NCBI GenBank assembly: GCA_016271365.2
Contig: CM057456.1
Coordinates: 613,371,501 to 613,435,500 of the forward strand
Direction of reading: 5' to 3'
From: Neoceratodus forsteri
Lineage: Eukaryota; Chordata; Ceratodontiformes; Ceratodontidae
DNA: 64,000 bases
Shown here: piece by piece, positions 1-9,021 of the stretch
How the letters are laid out: each line of letters starts with the position of its first letter
Position numbering within the stretch: the first letter of the stretch is position 1
Notes under the pieces: generated by a model
The model's database searches: none
Seen by the model: the letters and a program-made list of their open reading frames with translations, nothing else
What the model was told of the DNA's origin: nothing
Program-made: the position numbers and the translations under genes

Positions 1-210
1 TGGATGTCTTGATTCAGAGTAAACTCAGACACCACCTTAGGAAGAAACTTAGGATTGGTCCGCAAGGACACTCTGTCCTTGTGGAAAATTAAATAATGCT
101 CTTTTCACATCAGAGACTGAAGCTTGATAATCTTTCGAGCAGAAGTAATAGCAACTAAAAACAATGGTTTCCATGACAGAAAGTGCAGCTTGTGGCCGGC
201 TCAAAGGGAA
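1..210 (-). pseudogene. DIRS-A tyrosine recombinase, C-terminal-side fragment
   Basis: The minus strand reads as the middle of a DIRS tyrosine recombinase: a PFEP block, then VAITSARK carrying the first catalytic Arg, then a stretch ending in LPKVVSEF. A stop follows the Arg box. The N-terminal side of the same gene resumes at 7943, because DIRS-1 is inserted between the two halves. At the break the two sides fit without loss or gain around a GAA (208-210 and 7940-7942). The copy runs off the left edge of the window, so its His-x2-Arg and Tyr boxes are not seen. This is the oldest layer of the first 8.5 kb. Confidence 0.7.
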
Positions 211-281
211 GCAAGAATGCTGAGCTCGAGCTCGGTTGGTGTCTCTGTCTGGAGCCCTTCGAAAACTAACCGTCAGATTCT
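211..281. repeat. DIRS-1 left inverted terminal repeat, truncated
   Basis: From about 215 to 281 the sequence is the inverse complement of 7773-7842 near the right end. The shared blocks include GCTGAGCTCGAG and CTAACCGTCAGATTCTT. The outer segment expected by comparison with DIRS-3 and DIRS-6 is absent, and the repeat abuts the GAA target directly. Confidence 0.75.
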
Positions 282-544
282 TACGAGCAAAGACTCACTA
301 ACTATTCTATGTGGAAACTGTAAAATTTGTACTAGCCAACTGGCAACAAAAAATGTTGGATTCCCAAAGGAAGACTCAAGTCGGGAAACCCAAAACCCAC
401 AAACCAAACCAAACAAGAATAATAATAAAACAAACACCCAAACAAGAAGAGGGTGTAAAGAGGAGCACCCCTGAGGTGCAACACTGCACCTGCCCACCAC
501 TTCCCAAAACCAGGTTCTGAGAGGGGAGGCAGGGAAGGAGATCA
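282..544. other. DIRS-1 spacer between left repeat and ICR
   Basis: Noncoding spacer, rich in A and AAC runs around 400-450. It ends in a GA-rich block (GAGAGGGGAGGCAGGGA) that recurs just before the ICR in DIRS-2 and, in altered form, in DIRS-6. I see no gene in it. Confidence 0.5.
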
Positions 545-642
545 GAATACAGCAAGACTCCAATAGAAGAAACATAATTACTAAGGTGAGTAATGTTTTC
601 TTCAAACTACTTGAAGTCTTGCTGTATTCTGACAAATGCAGA
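545..642. repeat. DIRS-1 internal complementary region (ICR)
   Basis: The right half (601-641) is the inverse complement of the element's right end (7904-7942). The left half carries AATTACTAAGGTGAGTAAT, the complement of the left end seen in the intact copies DIRS-3 and DIRS-6. The ICR therefore spells the joined ends of the element, as expected for a DIRS circle-bridging template. It still encodes the left-end information that DIRS-1's own left repeat has lost. Confidence 0.85.
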
Positions 643-678
643 CTACCAAGCAGTACCTCCATGAAGGAGGGACAGAAC

Positions 679-1760
679 CTACTTTGGGAATAGGCTCTGA
701 AGTACTGCTGTGTTAAACCAAGCATCACTCCTAGCCTGGATATCCAGAGAGTAATGCTTGGTAAAGGTATGGGCTGTTTTCCAGGTGGCTGCTTGACAAA
801 TTTCTAAGACAGGGATATCCCTGGCAGCAGCCAGGGAAGCAGCTGCACCTCTTGTAGAGTGAGCCCTCAGGCCTGAGGGTGGAATCTTTGCCAGTTTCTC
901 ATAGCTGAATTGTATACAAGACACAATCCACCTGGCAATAGTTCTCTTGGTGGCAGGTTTGCCCTTCCCCACTTCTCCAAAAGTGAGGAACAACTGGAGG
1001 GAATCAAACCTATGACCCTTGGTACGCTCTATGTAGTAGCTAAGGGCTCTTTTAACATCTAAAGTGTGTAGCCTCCTCTCTCCTGAGGTAGAATGATCAG
1101 TGAAGAAAACAGGAAGAGACAGACTGATTCAAGTGGAAATCTGAAACCACTTTGGGCAAGAAACTTCTATTGGTTCTAAGGACCACTTTATCCCTGTGAA
1201 AGGAGATAAAATCAGATTCCACTGACAGGGCTTGCAATTCACTGATACAGCTGGCAGAGGTAATGGCTACCAAAAACGCAGTTTTCCAAGTCAAATACTT
1301 AAGCTCTGCTGAGGACATAGGTTCAAAGGGGGGTTGCATAAGCTGAGCAATGCAAACATTTAAATCCCAGGCAGGGGCAGGGTCTCTAAAAGGAGGACTG
1401 GTATGAAGCAATCCTTTAAAAAATTTACAGAACACAGGGTGAGATGATAGTGAGGAAGACTTCCCCACTGACAGGAAAGCAGAAACAGCAGACAACTGTA
1501 CTTTAAGAGTAGCTGGTCTGAGGTCTAGACCATTAAGATGGACGATATAATCCAGAACTGTAGGCAATTCAGCAGTATCTGGAGAAATATGCTTCTTGGA
1601 ACACCAAATGCTGAATCTCTTCCATTTGGAGTTATAAGTTTTTCTGGTGGAGGGCTTTTGAGAAGCTTTGAGAATATCCAGAATCCCCAGAGACAGATGC
1701 AAATCTGCAAACTCTAACTCTTCAAGAGCCATGCCTTGAGATTGAGAGACTGAAGATTGG
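679..1760 (-). pseudogene. DIRS-1 tyrosine recombinase
   Basis: The core-binding part reads ILKASQKPSTRKTYNSKWKR, followed by a catalytic domain. The His-x2-Arg box (AHSTRG) and the nucleophile Tyr region (TKHYSLD) are present in the C-terminal open stretch 679-993. The first catalytic Arg is lost: the copy reads TSASCISEL where the sister elements read TSARRISEL. A frame break lies between 993 and 1097. The enzyme would have cut and rejoined circular element DNA and target DNA. The N-terminal reading frame overlaps the methyltransferase frame upstream. Confidence 0.85.
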
Positions 1761-2600
1761 GGTACCAAATTCTCCCCTGAGAGGAGGTTAACAGGTTGTA
1801 ATTCCTGGGAAGAGACAGGGGAAGATGGACAGCTAGGGACAGCAACAGGGGGTACCAAGGCTGTCTGGCCCAGTCTGGAGCAATCAGAATCACCTTGCAA
1901 GGTTGTGACCTTATTTTGACTAGAACTTTGAACAGAAGAAGGAAGGCATACAGAAATTTCCCTTCCCAGTTCAGAATCAGAGCATCCAGGGGGACTGAGC
2001 CCAAGACTGGGGGTCTGCAACAAAAAAGAGGAAGTTGGTGATTGTCTGGGGCTGCAAAAAGATCTATCTCTGGGGTGCCCCATCTTGAAAAAAATCACCT
2101 TCAATACCAGAAAGTCCAGGGACCATTCGTGATGGCCCTGTGAAATCCTGCTCAGTGCATCTGCTAGCACATTGTCCTTCCCTGGAAGGTGAACTGCTAT
2201 CAGAGAGGTTTGCAGGGAATAAGACAGGGACCACAACTTCATGGCTTCTGTGCATAAGGCCATAGACCGAGTGCCTCCCTGCTTGTTGATGTACCACATG
2301 GTGGTGGTGGTGGTGTCTGTTCTGACTTGAACCACCTTGTTCTGCACCAACTGAGAGAAAGATTGCAGGGCCAGAAAAACTGCCCTGAGCTCTAGGAGAT
2401 TGATATGGAGAAGGGATCCCTGAGGGGACCACAGCCCTTGGGCAGTGAGGGGCCCCAGATGGGCTCCCCAGCCCAGAAGGGAAGCATCTGTGGTAAGGAC
2501 CACTGAATGAGACTGAGTGGCACATGGGACCCCTTGCCTTAAACTGTCCTGATCCTGCCACCATTGAAGTGCTTGGATCAAGGTACGAGTCACTGGAATC
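1714..2600 (-). pseudogene. DIRS-1 RNase H and methyltransferase-like domain
   Basis: RNase H acidic residues are visible in order: TTDASLLGWGAHL, LELRAV, the VRTD block, and LADALSR. The third block holds one extra Thr codon compared with sister copies (DTTTTTM against DNTTTM). The following frame (1714-2004) reads YAF and VILIAPDWARQPWYP, the DIRS methyltransferase-like domain, with a frame change near 2080. From about 1714 to 2004 this frame overlaps the open recombinase frame. Confidence 0.8.
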
Positions 2601-2619
2601 AGTTTGGTAAGGGAATCCT

Positions 2620-3560
2620 TCCTCTGGGACTAAAAAGGTCTCAGATGAAACTGAATGTCCCTCATCTAGAATCTTGCTCCTTGGACCACTGCTGCAGAAG
2701 CTGCCATGTGATCCAAGAGCTGGAGGAAATGCCTTGCTGGTCGAGACACCTGAAGGCTGAAGGAAGAAGCTAGTTCTGTAAGAACTCTTGCCCTTTCCAG
2801 AAGAAGAAAGGCTCTCTTGCCTTGACCGTATCCAGCTCTGCCCCTAAGAAGGTAAGAAGCTGGACTGGCTCGAGAACTGACTTGGGAAGGTTGAGAAGAA
2901 ATCCCAGAGAAGTGAGCACTTGCTGGGTCACTTGCAGGTCTGACGTGACTTGGTCTGGAGACTGGCCCACTATTAGCCAATCGTCCAGATAAGGAAAAAT
3001 GGAAATCTTTTGCCTTCCTAGAAAGGCAACTACTACTGCCAGGCACTTTGTGAAAACCCTTGGGGCTGATGTTAGAGTGAAAGGCATTGCTCTGAACTGA
3101 TAGTGGCCTGAGGGCAACCCGAACCTGAGGTACTTTCTGTGGGAGCACCTGATGGGAATGTGAAAATAGGCATCTGTGAGGTCCAGAGAGGGGCTAGCCA
3201 GTCCCTTGGCTGTAGAGAGAGAAGAATTATTCCCCGAGTTACCATCTTGAACTTTGGTTTTAAAAGATGTTTGTTTAGGTATCTTAGGTCTAGGATGGGT
3301 CGCCACTCCCCTGTCTTTTTTGGGGTAAGGAAGTACCTGGAGTAGTGTAGGGTAGGCATGGTCTCTATGACTCTTAGAGCCAGAAGAGATGAAACCTCTG
3401 CCTCTAGAGCAAGGGTTTCTGAGAGACCTGCAGGGGGAAAAGTTCTGGCTCTCATCTTCGGAAATCTTTTGAAGCTAAGAATCAGTTCTTGGCTTACTAC
3501 TTCCAGGACCCACTTGTCTGATGTAACAGACATCCAGTCCTGGATGAAGTAAGCCAGCCT
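2620..3560 (-). pseudogene. DIRS-1 reverse transcriptase
   Basis: RT motifs appear in order on the minus strand: KKTGEWRPILDLRYLNKHL, then LDLTDAYFHIPIR with the first catalytic Asp, then SAPRVFTKCL, then YLDDWLIVG with the catalytic Asp pair, then the SVLEPVQLLTFLG tail. The motifs fall in two overlapping frames (3072-3533 and 2770-3306), so at least one frameshift is present. The YLDD box itself is intact. Confidence 0.85.
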
Positions 3561-3600
3561 GCCCCCTACTGGAATAGGAGAGTCGACCCAGGCAGACCCA

Positions 3601-4292
3601 TCAGGGTGTCTGCTTGGCAGGGGCCTTAGGCTGAGGAGTGGATGCAGCCCTGCTCATCCCCCTTCTGCCTCTCCCTCTGAAGAACCCCCTCTGTGAAAAA
3701 GGAGAAGAGGCCTGTGCTTGGTAAAAGGGCCTATGAAAAGGCCTGCCCCTGGCCCTAGACTGCTGCCTTTGAGGAGTTACCTGCCTCTCCTTGGCCTGAG
3801 CACTCCTATAAGTGGTCCTGTACTCATCCATTTTCTTCATGTAATTCTCTGTCTGCTCCCCAAACAGAGAATTACCCACCACAGGAAAATCCATGGCCTT
3901 AGTCTGGGTATCCTGTGAGAGGCTAGTATATCTGAGCCAAGCCATTCTCTGAAGAGCCACAGATGTAGCCATGACTCTTGATGACACATCATTGGAATCC
4001 ACAGCAGCATGAAACTGTACTTTTGATGCCTCAATCCCATCTGCAGCCACCTCCTCCAGCTCCTTGGCTAGCTGGGGGGAGGCCTGTTTAGCTAGTGCCA
4101 GTACAGTGTCCCACCTGGACTTCTGGTACCTGGCTGTGTAGGCCATATAATTTGCCTGCCTGAGTCCCAAGGAAGATGCCATGTACTGTTTTTTTGCCAT
4201 GGCATCTATCTTCCTGGAGTCTTTGTCTGGGGGGTGTGAAGCCAAGGGAATGTTCGCCTTATCACAGGCAGCAGCCTGCACAACCCCAACAT
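3601..4292 (-). pseudogene. DIRS-1 Gag, C-terminal part
   Basis: Gag-like segment reading VVQAAACDKANIPLASHPPDK, then a helical stretch, then an RG-rich tail (RARGRPFHRPF, GFFRGRGRRG) likely to bind nucleic acid. The same order recurs in DIRS-2, -3 and -6. The CR1-like LINE splits it after the CSHVGVVQ region; the upstream half is at 6470-6972. The two sides join in frame across a 5-bp duplication. Confidence 0.75.
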
Positions 4293-6469
4293 AGAAACAT
4301 AGACTTTGACGGCAGATAAGGACCGCTTGGCCCATCTAGTCTGCCCATTTCCCTACCTACAGGATAGGCCGCAGATTCTAGTTAACCAACAGCCTATTTC
4401 TTCCTACCCCCCACAAGAATTGCCTTATGTCTCTCCCATGCGTTCTTGAATTCTCCCACAGTTTTAGACCTCACAACCTCCTCAGGAAGGCTGTTCCATG
4501 CATCCATTACCCTCTCTGTGAAATAATACTTCCTCACATTGCCCTGAACCACCCCCTCTATCTTTAAATTGTGTCCCCTTGTTCTTGCATGTCTCTTTTT
4601 CTGAAAGATTCTACCCTCTTGGACTTTGTTGATTCCACTGAGGTACTTAAAAGTTTCTATCATGTCCCCCCTCTCCCTTCTTTCCTCAAGGGTATACATA
4701 TTAAGCTCCTTTAGTCTCTCCTCATACGGCTTCTCTTGCAGACCCTGCACCATTTTAGTTGCCCTCCTCTGGACTGCCTCTATCCTGTCTATGTCCTTAC
4801 GGAGATGGGGTCTCCAGAACTGGATGCAGTACTCCAGATGAGGTCTCACCAACTGTCTGTACAGAGGGATAACTTCTTCCTGTTTTCTGCTGCTGATGCC
4901 TCTCCCTGTGCATCCCAGTATACCCCCAGCCCTCCCTACTGCCTTCTCACATCGCTTGCTAACCTTAAGGTCATCTGATATGATTACCCTCAGGTCCCTT
5001 TCCTTTTTTGTTGTTGTTACTACCTCCCCCATTGCGTATTCTTCCCCTGGGTTCTTGTTTCCTAGGTGCATTATTTTGCACTTCTTTGCATTGAATCATA
5101 GCTGCCATACTTCTGACCATTCCTCCAACCTTGCCAAGTCCCTTCTCATCCTTTCCACGCCTCCTTGTGTATCAACCCTGTTGCAGATCTTTGTGTCTTC
5201 TGCAAAGAGGCATACCTTTCCTTCCAGTCCCTCTGCAATGTCACTTATGAAGACATTAAAAAGGACTGGACCCAATACTGAACCCTGTGGTACCCCACTA
5301 GTAACCCCTCTTTCTTCAGAGTGGACTCCATTTGCAGTTACTTTCTGTGTCCTGTTGTCCAGCCATTGTTTTACCCAGGCTACCACCCTGGGACCCACTC
5401 CCAGGCTGGTTAATATGACTATTAATCTTTTGTGTGGGACTGTGTCAAATGCCTTGCTGAAGTCTAGGTAGGCCATGTCCACAGCCCCTCCCTGGTCTAC
5501 TACTTTAGTCACCCAGTCAAAGAAATCTATTAGATTTGTCTGACATGACCTTCCCGCTGTGAACCCATGCTGCCTTGGGTCCTCTGCCCCACTGGCCTCT
5601 AGGTACTCAACTATTCTTTCCTTCAGAAGTGACTCCATCACTTTCCCTACCACAGAGGTCAAACTGACAGGTCAGTAATTTTCTGCCTCTGTCTTGGTCC
5701 CACTTTTGTGAAGGGGAATCACATCCGCCTTCCTCCAGTCCTCGGGTACCACACCATCCTCCCATGATTTATTAAAAAGTGTAGCCAGCGGTTTCACTAG
5801 TTCCCTCTTTAATTCTTTTAGAATTCTGGGGTGAATTCCATCAGGCCCCATTGCTTTGTCCACCTTCAGGAGTTCTTGCAGAACCCTTTCTTCTGTGCAA
5901 GGACTGGGATCAACCCCCCTACCAAGAGTGCTTCTGTTAATTCGATTAGACACTTCCCCCTCCTCTTTTGTGAATACTGAGCAGAAATATTCGTTCAGTA
6001 TCCCTGCCTTTTCACTGTCCCCCTCTGCCCACCCACCGTTCCTTCTATTCAGCCTCACTATCCCTCCCTTTGTCTTTCTATGCTCGCTGATGTACCTATA
6101 AAAGGTTTTATCCCCCTTCTTAACCGAGTTGGCTATCTTTTCCTCAGTTTGGGCCTTTGCTATTCTGACTTCCCTCCCTGCTTCCTTCTGCCTTAACTGG
6201 TACAGCTCTCTGTCCTGCTCCTTCTGTGTTTCCTTATACTTCCGGAATGCTACCTTTTCTTCCTGACTTTCACAGCCACCTTTTAAGAACCATAGTGGCT
6301 TTTTCTTTCGTTTTGATTTGTTTATTTGCTTCACACAAAGGCTTGTTGCCTCTGTGATGGCAGTTTTGATGATTCCCCATTGTTGCTCCACACCTCCTTC
6401 TAGCCTCTTTGCTAGTGCTTTTCTGAGACACTCTCCCATCTTGCCAAAGTCAGCCCTCCTGAAGTCCAG
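4293..6469 (-). mobile_element. CR1-a: CR1-like LINE, 5'-truncated, inserted in DIRS-1 Gag
   Basis: The 3' end lies at the left, with the CR1-type tail (plus strand ATAGAAACATAGACTTTGAC). The 5' end is cut inside the region upstream of RT, and no endonuclease domain remains. The pentamer AACAT flanks the insertion at 4288-4292 and 6470-6474, and removing the LINE leaves a continuous Gag frame. It is therefore younger than DIRS-1. Confidence 0.85.
4394..6469 (-). pseudogene. CR1-a reverse transcriptase ORF
   Basis: The region reads GPDGIHPRILKEL, VIPLHKSGTKTEAENY, a stop where sisters have Arg, SLTSVVGKVMESLL, YLDFSKAFDTVPHKRL, GVPQGSVLGPVLF, FAEDTKICNRV and HLGNKNPGE, with a C-terminal domain ending in WNSLPEEVV. 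The catalytic FADD has become FAED. Two stops or frame breaks (near 5668 and 5085) inactivate it. Belongs to the CR1 clade of the Jockey superfamily. Confidence 0.85.
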
Positions 6470-6972
6470 AACATGGCTGCATTGCTGGTATAAAAACTCC
6501 GTATCTGAGCCTGATATTGTATACCTCTTGTCCATTCTTCTATCAACAGGAGGTATAGAATTGGGAGCCTTTAGGATTTTTTGTGTCTATTTCCCAAAAG
6601 ATTTGTGGAGGGGAATAGACAGTCTCCTGGACTCTGGGATGTCCATAATTTCCACATAATCAGGCTCTTCCTGATCCTCCATTGCCTCCTCCATAGGAAG
6701 CTGGAGGGTTTCAGCCACCTTTCTGTAAAACATAAAGTGGGAAGGGGACTCAGAAAGCCTAGGAGGGGATACACCTGAAGGTCTGTCTGGGGAGATGTCC
6801 GGTTCCACAGGTACATCCATACTTTCACCATCACCATCATCTTCAAACTCCCCCTCCTCCTCAAACTCCGGTTCATAAAATTCTTCAGGGGTATATTCTT
6901 GAACCGGGGGAACCGATCGAACCAAACCCCTGCCAAAAGGTGCGGATCAGTCGGAACGGGTAGTAGATTCAC
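6470..6972 (-). pseudogene. DIRS-1 Gag, acidic N-terminal part
   Basis: An acidic stretch (EPEFEEEGEFEDDGDGES) is followed by LSESPSHFMFYRKVAETLQL and DPPVDKRMDKRY-like text that runs up to the LINE junction. The same acidic block precedes a KVAETLQLPMEEA block in DIRS-2 and DIRS-6. I infer structural Gag. Frames change once inside. Confidence 0.7.
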
Positions 6973-7207
6973 AATCCAGATAAGCTCTCGCTATTTCTCG
7001 CGGTCGGAACATGAACTTCTGGATCCGGACCAGTCGATTTTTCTTTGTGTTTTCTTTTTGTCAGAACCGATCCCTTGGGATCGGCTCTCCTTTTGCCTGA
7101 AGAAGTATCACCCTGGTCAGAGGGCACTCCTTCTGGTTCGGTCGGAACCGAACCAGGCTGGCCATCTGGGTCAGCAGACTTCTCGGCCTCCTTTTCCCTC
7201 AGTCTAC

Positions 7208-7390
7208 CTAATCTCTTTTCCAGGGTAGATTCTTAAAATGTTTACACATTTGGCAGTCTGTATCGAGGTGTTCAAACCCCAGACAATAAACACAGGTGGC
7301 GTGGAGATCGGCCTTAGCAAAGACCTCCTCACACTCACTGCAGTGTTGAAACCCAGTGGGCCCGGTTTTTTTCTTGGGTTTCTCAGACAT
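7208..7390 (-). CDS. DIRS-1 zinc-binding module at Gag N-terminus
   Basis: The likely start is at 7390, reading MSEKPKKKTGPTGF. It then shows HCSECEEVF, a DLHATCVYCLGFEH core and DCQMCKHF, so the spacing is C-x2-C, about 11 residues, H-x2-C-x2-C, LGFEH, C-x2-C. The same module and start sequence recur in four other DIRS copies in the window. Two zinc sites are plausible. Its role is not proven; binding to the element's RNA is an inference from its place at the head of Gag. Confidence 0.65.
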   Translation of the reverse strand: MSEKPKKKTGPTGFQHCSECEEVFAKADLHATCVYCLGFEHLDTDCQMCKHFKNLPWKRD

Positions 7391-7772
7391 AGCCAGCCTA
7401 ACCAACTTACCCTTTTTATGGCAACTGCCAGGCAAGACTCCCTTATCGGTTCCTACCCGTGTCAAGGGTATTAGAAAAAAGCATACAAAACATGTTTCTT
7501 TTTAGAACCAATAAGGACCGGTAACCACACACTAAATAAAGATACAAGTACTAACTACAAATGATCAGTTCAGCTGAACCGACCTACACTTTTACAAGTT
7601 CCACACAGAAAAACAGTACAAAACCTATATAGTACTCACGGCACCACAGACAGAGACTGAACTATGCGGAAAAAAATTTTGGTTAAAAACCGACACTTAA
7701 CCAACACTTTAACTGACTTTCGAACTGAGCTGCAGGAGAAATCTCCAGAGCGACTGTTCAGTGAGGCGGAGT

Positions 7773-7942
7773 AAAGAATCTGACGGTTAGTTTTCAAAGG
7801 GCTCCAGACAGAGACACCAACTGAACTCGAGCTCAGCATTCTATGCTCTGCATAGAAAGTTAACTCTTTGTTCTCCAGGGCAGTTTAAAGGCTGGGGCTA
7901 ACTGCATTTGTCAGAATACAGCAAGACTTCAAGTTGTTTGAA
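7773..7942. repeat. DIRS-1 right inverted terminal repeat
   Basis: The inner part is complementary to 215-281. The outer 39 bp (7904-7942) are complementary to the ICR. It ends TTTGAA at the junction with DIRS-A. On the coding strand this is the 5' end of the element. Confidence 0.8.
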
Positions 7943-8474
7943 ACTAAGCTTCTCTAAAACAAATAAGAGGTCCCAGGGAGGGACAGGGTCCCTGTTAGGA
8001 GGTTTCAGATGCAGTATGCCCCACAAGAAAGTGTGGGAATGGTCCAACTGGGAAAGAGTCTTGCCTTCAATAGGTGCATGGTATGCAGAGATGATGGATA
8101 AGTGCACCTTAATCGAAGAGTAGCGCAGGCCTGAGTCTGAAAGAGAGGGAAAGAAGGTACTCTAGAACTAAATTCACCAGACAGGTGAAGGGATCCAGGT
8201 GATTAGCAGTGGCCCATATACAGAATCGCTTCCACTCCATAGCATAAGTGACTCTAGTGGAAGGCTTCCTGGCTGCCACTAGGACGTCTGCCACCCAAGC
8301 AAAAGTCCCAAATAGGGCAACTGCTAGACTTGCAGGAGCCATGCATGAAGGTGTAGTGACCTGGGGTCCAGATGGACCAGAGTTCCCTGCTCCTAGGAGA
8401 GCAAATCAGAGCACAGAGGCAGGGGAATCGGAAGCTCCACTGCTAGTTGCTGGAAGCGTGGAAACCATGGTGAA
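7943..8474 (-). pseudogene. DIRS-A recombinase N-terminal side and linker
   Basis: The minus strand reads the tail of the methyltransferase-like region (PWFPRFQQLAVELP), the linker, ARKPSTRVTYAMEWKRF of the recombinase core-binding domain, and PPWDLLFVLEKL up to the DIRS-1 junction. Stops and frame changes are present. It ends at another GAA (8472-8474), where DIRS-2 begins. I could not find the rest of DIRS-A convincingly beyond 34935. Confidence 0.65.
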
Positions 8475-8526
8475 GACTGACACAGATAACATCTACTAGG
8501 TTCCAGGAGGGGAGGCAGGGAGGGAG

Positions 8527-8629
8527 GTCAGAATACAGCAAGACTCCATTAGAAGAAACAACATTACTATGGTGAGTAATTTTGTTCTTCAAACAACATG
8601 AAGTCTTGCTGTATTCTGACTATATGCAG
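8527..8629. repeat. DIRS-2 ICR
   Basis: 8588-8629 is the inverse complement of the element's right end just before 34934. The left half holds ATTACTATGGTGAGTAAT, the terminal stem-loop region of the left end, which DIRS-2 itself lacks at its outer edge. Confidence 0.85.
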
Positions 8630-8670
8630 GCTACCAAGCAGTACCCCCTTGGAGGAGGGAGTCACAGAAC

Positions 8671-9021
8671 CTATTTTGGGAACAGGCTCTGCAGCACAGC
8701 TGTGCCAAACCTAGCATCATTTCTTGACTGAATGTCCAGAGAGTAATGCTTGGTAAATGTGTGAACAGTTTTCCAGGTGGCTGCTTTACAGATTTCCACT
8801 AAGGGTATATCTCTAGCTGCTGCAACTGAAGCAGCTGTACCTCTGGTAGAATGAGCCATCAGGCCTGAGGGAGGCTCTTTCCCAAGCTCTAAATAGGAAA
8901 ACTAGATAATGGAGACAATCCACCTGGCAGTAGTTCTCTTGGTGGCAGGTTTACCCTTTCCCACTTCTCCATAAGTGAGAAACAACTGAGAGCAGTCATT
9001 TCTATGGGCCTTAGTGTGTTC
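8671..9021 (-). pseudogene. DIRS-2 tyrosine recombinase, C-terminus
   Basis: It reads MAHSTRGTAASVAAARD (His-x2-Arg box), then HTFTKHYSLD with the nucleophile Tyr, then VLQSLFPK, the usual last residues. It continues after the gypsy insertion at 30169, where the homologous sequence resumes exactly after the TGTTC duplication. Confidence 0.8.
9017..9021. repeat. Gypsy target-site duplication, left copy
   Basis: TGTTC immediately precedes the LTR start TGTGACAC. The same pentamer follows the 3' LTR end. Five base pairs is normal for Ty3/gypsy integrase. Confidence 0.85.

Larger units (their letters stand above)
211..7942 (-). mobile_element. DIRS-1: DIRS-type retrotransposon, inserted in DIRS-A
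   Basis: Read on the minus strand from 7942 down to 211, it has a right inverted terminal repeat, a Cys/His zinc module, Gag, RT, RNase H plus methyltransferase-like domain, tyrosine recombinase, an internal complementary region, and a cut-down left terminal repeat. That is the DIRS order. A CR1-like LINE (4293-6469) interrupts Gag. Frames are broken in several places, so the copy is dead. GAA lies at both junctions (208-210, 7940-7942) with no duplication of host sequence. The outer part of the left repeat, about 130 bp including the terminal stem-loop, is missing. Confidence 0.85.

Noticed and set aside
2064..2564. Open frame with a His run (HHHHHH) opposite DIRS-1 RNase H text
   Set aside because: Shifted frame of the RNase H gene; the His run comes from the repeated Thr codons of the real frame.
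7208..7390. Host C2H2 zinc-finger gene
   Set aside because: The Cys/His spacing is not C2H2 and the module occurs at the head of each DIRS Gag.
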